From assembly GCF_042670205.1 (NCBI RefSeq), contig NZ_JBHUWD010000020.1, forward strand, positions 1 to 64,000: 64,000 bases of DNA. The letters run 5' to 3'. Source of the stretch: Luteimicrobium sp042670205. GTDB lineage: Bacteria > Actinomycetota > Actinomycetes > Actinomycetales > Cellulomonadaceae. Positions 48,692 to 57,147 of the stretch are shown piece by piece; position 1 is the stretch's first letter, and each line of letters opens with the position of its first letter. A model generated the notes under the pieces. It had not been told where the DNA came from, did not search any database, and worked only from the letters and a program-made list of their open reading frames with translations. Both the position numbers and the translations under genes were made by a program.

Positions 48692-49335
48692 GCGTGCCTC
48701 CAGGTGTCGTCGGCGCCGCTCTCGTCGAGAAGCGTGCGCAGCTTGGCGAGGCAGCGGCCTCGCGTCGCTCCGATGCTGCCGACCGGCATGCCGATCGCCT
48801 CGGAGATGTACTTGTAGTCGGGACGGTCCGCCAGGGAGACGAGCCGGAGGAGCTCACGGCATCGGGCCGGGAGGTCCTGGAACACGGTCCAGAGGGTGCG
48901 GTCGCGGTCGTTCGTCGCGACGACCGCGTCCGGTGCCGGGTCGGCCGACGGCACCTCGCGGTGCGCGCCCGTCTCGGGGTCGGGACCGTCGTGGAGCTCG
49001 GTGCGGTGCTGCTCGTCGCGTCGGCGCCGTCGGACGGCCTCCCATGCCCCGCGACGCGCGGTCACGAGGAGCCACTTCAGGACGGCGTGCGGCTCGGCGA
49101 TGCTGTCCATGTGGCGGACGAGGGCGACCCAGGTGTCCTGCACGACGTCGTCCGCGGCCTGCGGGTCGACGCCCTGCGCGCGCACCGTGTGCCACAGCAG
49201 CGGGGTCATCTCGCGGACGACCTCCTCGAGCGCGGCCGGGCGACCTTCCCGGTACTCGAGCACCGCGTGCGCGGCCCGGTCCCCCAGGCTGACCTCGCCC
49301 GGGTCCCGTACGGTCTCGTGCCTGCTCTCCGTCAT
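48688..49335 (-). CDS. Sigma-70 family (ECF-like) RNA polymerase sigma factor
   Basis: A 215-aa sigma factor with regions 2 and 4 only. Region 2 includes ADDVVQDTWVALVRHMDSI (61-79) and WLLVTARRGAWEAVRRRRRDE (89-108). Region 4 is a helix-turn-helix, YKYISEAIGMPVGSIGATRGRCLAKLRTLL (174-203). A charged linker lies between them. The ATG at 49335 was chosen; an earlier in-frame ATG adds an unrelated segment. It heads the protease unit and probably drives it. TAGAAT on the minus strand at 49404-49409 is a possible -10 without a clear -35. Confidence 0.88.
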   Translation of the reverse strand: MTESRHETVRDPGEVSLGDRAAHAVLEYREGRPAALEEVVREMTPLLWHTVRAQGVDPQAADDVVQDTWVALVRHMDSIAEPHAVLKWLLVTARRGAWEAVRRRRRDEQHRTELHDGPDPETGAHREVPSADPAPDAVVATNDRDRTLWTVFQDLPARCRELLRLVSLADRPDYKYISEAIGMPVGSIGATRGRCLAKLRTLLDESGADDTWRHA

Positions 49336-49733
49336 CGTGCTACCGACGCCTCCCGGTCCGGTCGGTTCTCCGCTCGGATCGTCGTTGACCTGCGGGTTCG
49401 ACAATTCTACGAGCGCTCGGTCCGTCCGGCGCGGAACCAGCGGGCGATCTTCGGCCATCGCGCCACCGCCTTCCGTGTCGTTCTCGGCTCCTGCGCCGAG
49501 TTCGTGAAACCTGCCGGACGGGTGCCCCGCTCCCCTCTGCCGCGGGGCGCCCGTCCCCCACCAAGGCGAGAGCGCGCGGGCGCCTCGCTGATACCGGCGG
49601 TCGAAGTGATGTGGGTCACATTCACGCGCTACGGGATTCCCCGTACATCCAGGGCGCGCGCGGGGAAATCCCTCATATCGCGCCGAACGCCCCCGTGGCT
49701 ACCCTCGTTAGGTCCCCTGACAAAGGAGTTCAC
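49336..49733. other. Divergent regulatory region between the sigma-factor unit and the chitinase
   Basis: 398 bases without a gene, less GC-rich than its surroundings. Contents seen: a minus-strand TAGAAT (49404-49409), a plus-strand CRP-like box (49605-49620), an imperfect palindrome TACGGGA-TTCCCCGTA near 49632-49647, and the ribosome site AAAGGAG before the chitinase ATG. No small gene or RNA is recognised. Confidence 0.6.
49605..49620 (+). promoter_or_regulatory. CRP/GlxR-like operator upstream of the chitinase
   Basis: AGTGATGTGGGTCACA differs at two bases from the actinobacterial CRP/GlxR pattern TGTGANNTANNTCACA. It lies about 115 bases before the chitinase ATG. Carbon control of a chitinase by a cAMP receptor protein would be expected biology. 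Confidence 0.5.
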
Positions 49734-51038
49734 ATGGACCGCACCCCCACCGCCCGGCGAGCGCGCCGCGGCCGCACGCTCGGCGCGGCTGTCGCCTCCG
49801 TCGTGCTCGGCGCTGCCGCGCTCGCCGGTGCCGGGCTCCCCGCGACGGCATCGACGCTCGGCCAGAGCACCACGGTCGCCGCGGCCGCGACCGGGAGCAC
49901 GCAGTGGCTCACTGGCTACTGGCACAACTTCGACAACGGCTCCGGCACGATCCACCTCGCCGACGTGCCGACGCAGTACAACCTCGTCGAGGTCGCGTTC
50001 GCCGACGCGTCCGCCTCCGCCTCCGGCGGCATCGAGTTCAACCTCGCCACCAAGGACTTCGGCGGGACCTACAGCGTCGACCAGTTCAAGGCCGACGTGA
50101 AGACGCTCCACTCCCAGGGCCGGAAGGTCGTCCTGTCGATCGGCGGGCAGAACGGCACCATCAACGTCACGAGCGCCACGCAGGCGGCGAACTTCGCCAG
50201 CACCGCGTACAGCGTGCTGCAGGAGTACGGGTTCGACGGCGTGGACATCGACTTCGAGAACGGCATCGACGCGACCTACACGTCGCAAGCGCTGCACACG
50301 CTGGCGTCGAAGGTCGGCTCGTCGTTCGTCCTCACCATGGCGCCCCAGACCATCGACTACCAGGCGACCTCGATGGCGTACTACAAGCTGACGCAGAACG
50401 TGAAGGACATCCTGACCGTCGTCAACACCCAGTACTACAACTCGGGCTCGATGCTCGGGGCCGACGGGAAGGTCTACTCGCAGGGCAGCGTCGACTTCGT
50501 CACCTCGCAGGCGGCGATCCTCCTCGACCAGCTCGGCCTGCGGCCCGACCAGGTCGGGCTCGGGTACCCCGCGACGTCGCAGGCGGCCGGCGGCGGCTAC
50601 CAGACGACCGCCAACGTCGTCGCGGCTCTCGACTGCCTCGAGAAGGGCACGAGCTGCGGGAGCTTCAAGCCGGCCAAGGCCTACGGCAAGCTCGGCGGTG
50701 TCATGACGTGGTCCGTCAACTGGGACAAGACGAGCGGGTACGCCTTCGCCAACGCCGTCGGCGCGCGCCTCGCGACGGGCGGCGGGTCCACCAGCCCGAC
50801 CACCCCGCCCACCTCCCCGACGACGCCCCCGACGAGCCCGACCACCCCGCCGACGACGAGCCCCACGACCCCGCCGGTCAGCTGCTCGGCGGCTCCCGCG
50901 TGGTCGTCGACGACGGTCTACACGGGCGGCCAGACGGCGTCCTCCAACGGCTCCGTCTACCGGGCGAAGTGGTGGACGCTGAACGAGAAGCCGGGCGCCT
51001 CGGAGTGGGGCCCCTGGGCGCTCGTCGGCTCCTGCTGA
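49734..51038 (+). CDS. Secreted GH18 chitinase with C-terminal carbohydrate-binding module
   Basis: A 434-aa secreted enzyme hydrolysing chitin with retention. Residues 1-40 are a twin-basic signal peptide ending near ATAS. The GH18 domain has KVVLSIGG (131-138) and DGVDIDFE (168-175), with Glu175 the acid/base. A linker of Thr/Pro/Ser repeats (about 360-388) leads to a C-terminal CBM5/12-like module with the pattern WSSTTVYTGGQTAS...YRAKWWTLNEKPG. The ATG has AAAGGAG upstream. It lies alone on the plus strand, facing rplA and followed by two palindromic repeats. Confidence 0.93.
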   Translation: MDRTPTARRARRGRTLGAAVASVVLGAAALAGAGLPATASTLGQSTTVAAAATGSTQWLTGYWHNFDNGSGTIHLADVPTQYNLVEVAFADASASASGGIEFNLATKDFGGTYSVDQFKADVKTLHSQGRKVVLSIGGQNGTINVTSATQAANFASTAYSVLQEYGFDGVDIDFENGIDATYTSQALHTLASKVGSSFVLTMAPQTIDYQATSMAYYKLTQNVKDILTVVNTQYYNSGSMLGADGKVYSQGSVDFVTSQAAILLDQLGLRPDQVGLGYPATSQAAGGGYQTTANVVAALDCLEKGTSCGSFKPAKAYGKLGGVMTWSVNWDKTSGYAFANAVGARLATGGGSTSPTTPPTSPTTPPTSPTTPPTTSPTTPPVSCSAAPAWSSTTVYTGGQTASSNGSVYRAKWWTLNEKPGASEWGPWALVGSC

Positions 51039-51046
51039 CCCGAGCT

Positions 51047-51086
51047 GTCAGAAGCTCACGGCAGCAGAGTGCCGTGAGCTTCTGAC
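51047..51086. repeat. Palindromic repeat, TGTCAGAA family, copy 2
   Basis: Perfect 17-bp arms gtcagaagctcacggca (51047-51063) and tgccgtgagcttctgac (51070-51086), loop gcagag. It starts nine bases after the chitinase stop codon and could terminate its mRNA. Confidence 0.85.
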
Positions 51087-51104
51087 ACTCGGGAGCACCG
51101 GCCC

Positions 51105-51152
51105 ACCTGTCAGAAGCTCACGGCAGCAGGGTGCCGCCAGGTTCTGACAGGT
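51105..51152. repeat. Palindromic repeat, TGTCAGAA family, hybrid copy
   Basis: Outer arms acctgtcagaa (51105-51115) and ttctgacaggt (51142-51152) pair perfectly. The left interior (gctcacggca) equals the copy at 51047, while the right interior (ccaggttctgac) equals the copy at 7401-7440. The element looks like a recombinant of two family members. Confidence 0.8.
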
Positions 51153-51175
51153 CGCGAACGGCCGGCCCGGAGACG

Positions 51176-51213
51176 ACGAACGGCGCGGCCCCCGCAGGGG
51201 TCGCGCCGTTCGT
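51176..51213 (-). terminator. Terminator of rplKA
   Basis: Arms acgaacggcgcg and cgcgccgttcgt with a cccc/gggg inner pairing, 20 bases past the rplA stop codon. Confidence 0.8.
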
Positions 51214-51233
51214 TCGTGCAGGACAGGCCTGGA

Positions 51234-51950
51234 TCAGGCCGCGTCCTCCTCGAGGAGCTTCGTGGTCCGGCTCTGGTCGAGCGGGATGCCGGGGCCCATC
51301 GTCGTCGTCATGGTCGCCTTCGTGATGTAGCGGCCCTTCGAGGACGACGGCTTCAGGCGCAGGACCTCGTCCAGCGCGGCGCCGTAGTTCTCGACGAGCT
51401 GCTCGTCCGAGAACGACGCCTTGCCGATGATGAAGTGGAGGTTCGCGTGCTTGTCGACGCGGAACTCGATCTTGCCGCCCTTGATCTCCTCGACCGCCTT
51501 GGCGACGTCCATGGTCACCGTGCCGGTCTTGGGGTTCGGCATGAGACCACGCGGGCCGAGGACGCGGCCGAGGCGGCCGACCTTGCCCATGAGGTCCGGC
51601 GTCGCGACGGCGGCGTCGAAGTCCGTGCGGCCCTTCGCGACCTCGTCGATCAGCTCGTCGCCACCGACGATGTCCGCACCGGCGGCGCGGGCCTGCTCGG
51701 CCTTCTCACCGTTCGCGAACACGAGGACGCGAGCCGTCTTGCCGGTGCCGTGCGGGAGGTTGACCGTGCCGCGGACCATCTGGTCCGCCTTGCGCGGGTC
51801 GACACCGAGCCGGAACACGACCTCGACAGTCGAGTCGTACTTGGTGGTCGCGGTCCCCTTGGCGAGGCGGACGGCCTCGAGGGGCGCGTAGACGCGGGTG
51901 CGGTCAATCTTCTCGGCCGAGGCGCGGTACGCCTTGCTGTGCTGAGCCAT
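51234..51950 (-). CDS. rplA: 50S ribosomal protein L1
   Basis: L1-stalk protein, 238 aa; in many bacteria it represses its own operon. MAQHSKAYRASAEKIDRTRVYAPLEAVRLAK and GRVLGPRGLMPNPKTGTVT are canonical. The ATG at 51950 has AAGGAGAAG before it; an upstream start is spurious. It follows rplK by 110 bases. The normally adjacent rplJL lies 8.9 kb away here. Confidence 0.98.
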   Translation of the reverse strand: MAQHSKAYRASAEKIDRTRVYAPLEAVRLAKGTATTKYDSTVEVVFRLGVDPRKADQMVRGTVNLPHGTGKTARVLVFANGEKAEQARAAGADIVGGDELIDEVAKGRTDFDAAVATPDLMGKVGRLGRVLGPRGLMPNPKTGTVTMDVAKAVEEIKGGKIEFRVDKHANLHFIIGKASFSDEQLVENYGAALDEVLRLKPSSSKGRYITKATMTTTMGPGIPLDQSRTTKLLEEDAA

Positions 51951-52060
51951 GCTGCTTCTCCTTGCAGTCGTGGTCGGTCGGGGCGCCCCAAGGACGACCC
52001 CTCCCACTGTTGTTCTGCCGTGCGGTCCCGCCTCAGCGGTCCCGCGGTGCCGTCAGGACG

Positions 52061-52492
52061 TCAGCCCTGGACGGTGATGCCCATCGAGCGCGCGGTGCCC
52101 GCGATGATCTTCGCGGCGGCGTCGATGTCGTTGGCGTTGAGGTCCTCGAGCTTGGTCTGCGCGATCTCGCGGACCTGGTCCGCGCTGATCGAGGCGACCT
52201 TGACCGAGTGGGGCGTGCTCGAGCCCTTGTCGACGCCCGCGGCCTTCTTGATGAGCTCCGCGGCCGGCGGGGTCTTGGTGATGAACGTGAACGAGCGGTC
52301 CTCGTACACCGTGATCTCGACGGGGATCACGTTGCCGCGCTGCGACTCGGTCGCCGCGTTGTAGGCCTTGCAGAACTCCATGATGTTCACGCCGTGCTGA
52401 CCCAGGGCGGGGCCGATCGGCGGGGCAGGCGTCGCGGCGCCGGCCTGGATCTGGAGCTTGATGAGGCCGGAGACCTTCTTCTTGGGAGGCAT
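52061..52492 (-). CDS. rplK: 50S ribosomal protein L11
   Basis: GTPase-centre protein, 143 aa. KKKVSGLIKLQIQAGAATPAPPIGPALGQHGVNIMEFCKAYNAAT, with the proline pair contacted by thiostrepton, is standard. It is preceded by nusG after a 116-base gap containing a hairpin. Confidence 0.98.
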   Translation of the reverse strand: MPPKKKVSGLIKLQIQAGAATPAPPIGPALGQHGVNIMEFCKAYNAATESQRGNVIPVEITVYEDRSFTFITKTPPAAELIKKAAGVDKGSSTPHSVKVASISADQVREIAQTKLEDLNANDIDAAAKIIAGTARSMGITVQG

Positions 52493-52563
52493 GTCGCACT
52501 CCTCGCTTTCTGTTCGTGGGCCGACGCCATGGGCGATGACCCGGTTGCAGTGCTGCCGTCGCG

Positions 52564-52598
52564 CCCGTCAGCCGCCGGTCGTCGACCGGCCCGACGGG
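52564..52598 (-). terminator. Hairpin between nusG and rplK
   Basis: Arms cccgtc/gacggg outside and gccggtc/gaccggc inside, 10 bases after the nusG stop codon. It is possibly a partial terminator that separates secE-nusG from rplKA. Confidence 0.5.
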
Positions 52599-52608
52599 CT
52601 GCGGGAAC

Positions 52609-53442
52609 TCAGATCTTGGCGACCTGGTTGAACGACAGCTCGACCGGGGTCTCCCGGCCGAAGATCGAGACGAGCACCTTGAGCTTCTGGCTCTCGGCGT
52701 TGATCTCGGAGATCGTGGCGGGCAGCGTGTCGAACGGACCGTCGGTGACGGTCACGGACTCGCCGACCTCGAAGTCGACCGCGATCGGCGTCGCGGCCTG
52801 CGCGCCGCCACCGGCGGCGGGGCGCGCGCCGGCCTCGGGCTTCGGAGCCAGGGACGGGGCGAGCATCGAGAAGACCTCGTCCGACGTCAGCGGGACCGGC
52901 TGGTGGGTGTGGCCCACGAAGCCCGTCACGCCGGGGGTGTGCCGCACGGCGCCCCACGACTCGTCGGTCAGGTCCATGCGCACGAGCACGTAGCCCGGGA
53001 TGCGCACGCGGCGCACCGTCTTCTTCTGCGCGTTCTTGATCTCGGTGACCTCTTCCATCGGCACCTCGATCTGGAAGATGTAGTCCTCCATGTTGAGGCT
53101 CTGGATGCGGGTCTCCAGGTTGGTCTTCACCCGGTTCTCGTACCCGGCGTACGAGTGGATGACGTACCAGTCGCCCAGCTGCGTGCGGAGCTCGCGCTTG
53201 AAGGCCTCGACCGGATCCTCCTCGGCGGCCTCGTCGTCGGTCGCCTCGCCCTCCGGGGCGGCGTCCTCGACGTCTGCGTCGTCCGCCTCGGGGGCGGCGT
53301 CAGCCTCGGGGGCCTCGTCGGCCACGTCCTGCGGCTGGTCGGACTCGACCTCGGCCTCGGGTGCAGCGTCGGGCGTGACGTCGGACGCGGCGTCGGCGAA
53401 GGGGGAGAGCTCCTCCGCGTGATCCTGCGACTCCTGGGACAC
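52609..53442 (-). CDS. nusG: Transcription termination/antitermination factor NusG with acidic N-terminal extension
   Basis: RNA-polymerase-binding factor. The NGN domain (GDWYVIHSYAGYENRVKTNLETRIQSLNMEDYIFQIEVP) begins near residue 90 and the C-terminal KOW domain (FEVGESVTVTDGPFDTLPATISEINAES) ends the protein. The first 85 residues are an acidic, Ala/Glu/Asp-rich extension, common in actinobacterial NusG. An Ala/Gly-rich linker joins the two domains. 277 aa; start GTG 53442. It follows secE in the conserved secE-nusG-rplK-rplA order. Confidence 0.98.
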   Translation of the reverse strand: MSQESQDHAEELSPFADAASDVTPDAAPEAEVESDQPQDVADEAPEADAAPEADDADVEDAAPEGEATDDEAAEEDPVEAFKRELRTQLGDWYVIHSYAGYENRVKTNLETRIQSLNMEDYIFQIEVPMEEVTEIKNAQKKTVRRVRIPGYVLVRMDLTDESWGAVRHTPGVTGFVGHTHQPVPLTSDEVFSMLAPSLAPKPEAGARPAAGGGAQAATPIAVDFEVGESVTVTDGPFDTLPATISEINAESQKLKVLVSIFGRETPVELSFNQVAKI

Positions 53443-53513
53443 GAGCGAACCTGCTTTCGTTGGCGATGCCGGCTGACGGCGTACGGGTGTGCTTCAGAGG
53501 TGGGGTGCTGGCG

Positions 53514-53786
53514 TCAGTCGCCGAACACCCACAGCACGAGCTTGCCGATGCCGAAGTCCAGCAGCGTCACGAACGCCATGATCGCCGCCACGAAGACGAT
53601 GACCACGGCCGTGTACGTGAAGAGCTCCGAGCGAGTCGGCGTGTGGACCTTCTTGAGCTCGGCGACGACCTGTCGCACGAACAGGGCGATCCGACCGAAG
53701 AACCCGCGCTTGTCGGACGGCGCCGAACGCTTCTTCGCAGCCGGAGCGCTGCTGGCGCTCACGGACTCCGACGGCGATTCGCTCAC
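53514..53786 (-). CDS. secE: Preprotein translocase subunit SecE
   Basis: A 90-aa single-span clamp of the SecYEG channel. The amphipathic segment FGRIALFVRQVVAELKKVHTPTRSELFTYTAVVIVFVAAIMAFV includes the conserved ELKKV...P motif before the one transmembrane helix. Start GTG 53786, with GGGA upstream; an earlier in-frame ATG lies in the tRNA-secE gap. It is preceded by tRNA-Trp. Confidence 0.95.
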   Translation of the reverse strand: MSESPSESVSASSAPAAKKRSAPSDKRGFFGRIALFVRQVVAELKKVHTPTRSELFTYTAVVIVFVAAIMAFVTLLDFGIGKLVLWVFGD

Positions 53787-53837
53787 TTCGTTCCCAACTG
53801 TCAGGTCCAACGACGGACACGCACCTCGTGCGTCGTG

Positions 53838-53910
53838 CAGGGCAGACAGGACTCGAACCTGCAACCTGCGGTTTTGGAGACCGCTGCGCTACCAATTGCG
53901 CCACTGCCCT
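53838..53910 (-). tRNA. tRNA-Trp (anticodon CCA)
   Basis: A 73-nt cloverleaf: acceptor AGGGCAG/CTGCCCT, anticodon stem GCGGT-ctCCAaa-ACCGC with anticodon CCA, and T-loop GGTTCGAGTCC. CCA is not encoded at the 3' end. It stands 51 bases before secE, the usual actinobacterial arrangement. Confidence 0.96.
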
Positions 53911-54067
53911 TCGTGGACTTCCTCCACCCCACCGAACCTGACGCCGTCTCCAGGGCGCACTCCGGGAACCACCTCCGACGAGGGATTCACGGGGCACGTC
54001 CGGATCATGCGTCTCGCGACCCCACCGGGCACGGCTCAGCATGGCGGAAGTCAACCACCGGAGAACT

Positions 54068-54097
54068 ACTCTACGCGACGCCGGGCGGTGGGTCGAA
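54068..54097 (-). promoter_or_regulatory. Candidate promoter for tRNA-Trp-secE-nusG
   Basis: Minus strand: TTCGAC (54092-54097), 18-base spacer, TAGAGT (54068-54073), about 150 bases before the tRNA. The -35 match is poor. Confidence 0.3.
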
Positions 54098-54123
54098 CCC
54101 GTCCACGGTGGCAGCATGCGCAC

Positions 54124-54636
54124 ATGGCCTCCGACCCCGGGATCCGGACGCTGCCGCTGCGCGAGCGCCCCGTCGACATCGGCTTCGCGCTGGTCTTCAG
54201 CGCCTTCACGATCACCTCGATCATCAGCGACATGCTGCCGACCCTCGGCGTCGACATCTCCCACCCGTCGTCCAACCCGATCGTCAACAGCAACTACTGG
54301 TACGCGCACGACACCGACCCGCTGTTCATGCACCCGCCCACGTGGATGCGGATCTGCACGGGCCTGTCGGCGTTCGTCTACCTGCCGTTCTACGTGCTCC
54401 TGGTGCTCGCGCTCGTCCGCGGGTGGAACTGGATCCAGCTCCCGGCGGTGATCTACGCGACCATGATCGTCACGCTGACCGGTGTGGTGATCTTCGGCGT
54501 CGAGCTGTTCGGGGAGCCCGAGTGGTTGACACCGCGCCCCGGGAAGTTCCTCGCGTTCAACCTGCCGTACGTCCTGCTCCCCCTGCTGCTCCTGGTCCGG
54601 ATGCGCAAGCCGGACCCGTTCACCCGGCGCTTCTGA
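54124..54636 (+). CDS. EXPERA-like (emopamil-binding/TMEM97-type) membrane protein
   Basis: A 170-aa protein with four hydrophobic segments (about 17-38, 80-98, 106-128 and 143-160). Family marks of the EXPERA domain are visible: RPVDIGFALVF at the start of helix 1, an acidic residue within it (ISDML), NYWYAHDTDPLFMHPPTWM after it and LPFYVLLVLALVRGW in helix 2. Eukaryotic relatives are sterol isomerases and the sigma-2 receptor. The bacterial members are uncharacterised, and the substrate is not predictable. It is divergent from tRNA-Trp, and its ATG has no strong ribosome site. Confidence 0.65.
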   Translation: MASDPGIRTLPLRERPVDIGFALVFSAFTITSIISDMLPTLGVDISHPSSNPIVNSNYWYAHDTDPLFMHPPTWMRICTGLSAFVYLPFYVLLVLALVRGWNWIQLPAVIYATMIVTLTGVVIFGVELFGEPEWLTPRPGKFLAFNLPYVLLPLLLLVRMRKPDPFTRRF

Positions 54637-54787
54637 GGTGCGGACCGCACCCCAACGTTTGCCTCGCTGAAACCGTGCAGTAACGCGGCACCGCCAGGCT
54701 GGAGCCACGCACCACCGCTGCGCCAACGGCGTCGAGTCGGCTCACCGTCGAGCAATCCCCCGACGGGACCGACACGAAGAGGACGCC

Positions 54788-57146
54788 ATGAGCCGTGCAT
54801 CGACGCCCATCCTGATCGACCTGTCCGACCGAGCGCTCGCGAGCGCCGCCGCCCGGCGGCTCCGCTCGCTCGGGTTCCCCGCGGCCGCCCGTGCGGACGA
54901 CGCACCGGACGCCCCTCCCCTGCCCCGCCATCCCTCCTTGGTCGTGGCGGACCCGCACACCGCCGTCGACCTGTGGGAGGACGACAGCGGGCTCGGGCCC
55001 GGAGTCGACGTCGTCGGGAGCACGGCGCTCGAGCACCACGACCTCGTGGTCGCGCACGTGCTGCGTCGCGAGCCGGAGCTCGCGCCGGCGCCCCGCCCGC
55101 GCGCGCAGGAACCCGCGTCGCCCGTCGAGCTGGTCGCCGCGATCGAGCCCTTCGAGGCGCACGACGACGGGCCGGGCCCGGTCGGAGGGCGGTGGGCCGT
55201 CCTCGTGGTCCGCGCGTTCGAGATGCCGCGCATCGCGCAGCGGTACGGCCCGGCCGTGGCCGACCGACTCTCCGACCACCTGCTGCAGTGCGTCGACGAC
55301 GACCTGCCGGGCGTCCACCCGGTCGGCTTCACGTCGTCCCGCGACCTCGTCGTGATCCTCGACCGCCAGCGCGTCGGCCGCATGTCCCGGCGCCTCGAGA
55401 GGCTCGCCGCCATGCTGGCGAGCCGGCGCTACGGCAGCGACGTGACCGGGGAGCCGGAGGCCGAGGCGCTCTCGCTCACGCCGCTGCTCGGGTACGCGAC
55501 CCTGCGGCGCGGCGCCCGGCTCGCTCTCGCCGGCGCGCTGAGCGCGACCGACGCGTCCGCCACGCGACTCGACCTCGAGCCCACCAAGGCCCCCGACGTG
55601 CTGCCCGAAGCGCTTGTCCGGGCTCTCCTCGACGAGCCCGAGCCGGCCGAGGTGGTGGTCGAGCCCGCACGCACGACCCTGCCGGGCGCCGTGGTGCACG
55701 TGGTCGGGGACGCGTCGCGACGGCTGCGCGCGGGGGTCCACGACGCGCTCGCCTGGACGCGTCGCCCGGGCGTCCGGCTCGCGTGGCAGGCCGTGGGCAC
55801 GTTCGCCGTCGGCACGCTGGTGCCGTACCTCGCGTACGTCACCTTCGACCGGGCAGGGTTCGATCTCACGACCCTCACCTATCCGCTGGTCGTGGCGGCC
55901 CTGGTCGTCACGACCGTCGCGATCGTCGCCGAGAGCATGCTCGCGGTGCAGGAGGACCCGCTCGACGGCGTGCCCGAGCCCGAGGCCTGGCCCCGGGTCA
56001 GCGCGGTGATCGCCGCCTACCTGCCGAACGAGTCGGCGACCATCGAGTCCACGCTCGCCGCCTTCCGGCGCCTCGACTACCCGGGCGAGCTCCAGGTGGT
56101 CCTCGCGTACAACACCCCGCAGGACCTCCCGGTCGAGGAGGCATTGCGCGAGGTGGCCGCGGCCGACCCCCGCGTCGAGCTCCTGCGCGTCGAGGGCTCG
56201 ACGTCCAAGGCGCAGAACGTCAACGCGGCGCTCCAGGTGGTCACGGGCGAGGTCGTCGGGGTCTTCGACGCCGACCACCACCCCGGTCCGGGCGGGTTCC
56301 AGCGGGCCGTGCGCTGGGTCCGCGCCGGCTACGACGTCGTGCAGGGCCACTGCGTGGTCCGCAACGGCGACGCGTCCGGCCTGGCGAGCGTGGTCGCGGT
56401 GGAGTTCGAGTCCATCTACGCCGTGTCGCACCCCGGCCGGGCCCGGCTCCACGGGTTCGGGATCTTCGGCGGCTCGAACGGGTTCTGGAGGGCCGACGTC
56501 CTGCGCGCCGTCCGGATGCGCCCGCGCATGCTCACCGAGGACATCGACGCGTCGATGCGCGCGCTCGAGTCGGGCGCGCGCCTCGCGTCCGACCCGCGTC
56601 TCACGTCGTACGAGCTCGCGACGACGACGGTCCCGCAGCTCACCGCCCAGCGGCTGCGCTGGGCGCAGGGCTGGCTCCAGGTCTCGGTCACGCACCTGCG
56701 CACGCTCCTCGCGTCGCCCCGCCTGACCGTGCGCCAGAAAGCTCGGCGCGACGTACCTTCTGGGCTGGCGCGAGGCGTACCCGTGGATCTCGTTGCAGGT
56801 CCTGCCGATCCTCGTCTTCTCCGTGACGCACGGCGTCGGGGGCTCGAAGAGCTGGTTCATCTCGCTGTTCGTGCTCACGACCCTCGTGACCACTCTCGTC
56901 GGCCCGCTCCAGACGCTCATGGCCTACGTGCTCGGCGAGCCGTCGGTCCGCGCCCACAGGTCGTGGTTCTGGCGCTACCTGCTCTGGGCCCTCGTCTACA
57001 CCGAGTTCAAGAGCGCCCTGACGCGCATCGCGCACGTCAAGGAGCTCACCCGCGAGCGGGTGTGGCGAGTCACCCCGCGCGACGTCCGTGCCCCCGCGGG
57101 AGCGGCCCCCGCCGGCGCGCTCCCCCTCCCGGCGAAGGCGGCCTGA
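54788..57146 (+). pseudogene. Membrane glycosyltransferase (GT2) interrupted by a one-base frameshift
   Basis: The first frame (54788 to about 56740) encodes roughly 325 residues of unknown soluble sequence, two transmembrane helices, then a GT2 catalytic domain with DAD (494-496), TED (583-585) and QRLRW (621-625), as in processive cellulose/hyaluronan-synthase-like enzymes. After RLTVRQK the frame is lost. Removing one base within the aaag at 56738-56741 restores LGATYLLGWREAYPWISLQVL and three C-terminal membrane helices that end at 57146. Either the gene is a recent pseudogene, or the base is a sequencing error. It is followed after one base by an acyltransferase gene, suggesting an acylated exopolysaccharide. 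Confidence 0.8.
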
Positions 57147-57147
57147 C

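Noticed and set aside
48688..49335. ECF-type GGAAC/CGTC autoregulatory promoter before the sigma gene
   Set aside because: The only GGAAC in the gap is on the plus strand and has no CGTC at the right distance. On the minus strand only a housekeeping-like TAGAAT is visible.
56730..56760. Programmed +1 frameshift in the glycosyltransferase
   Set aside because: No known slippery motif, stop codon or stimulatory structure at the site. A mutation or sequencing error is simpler.
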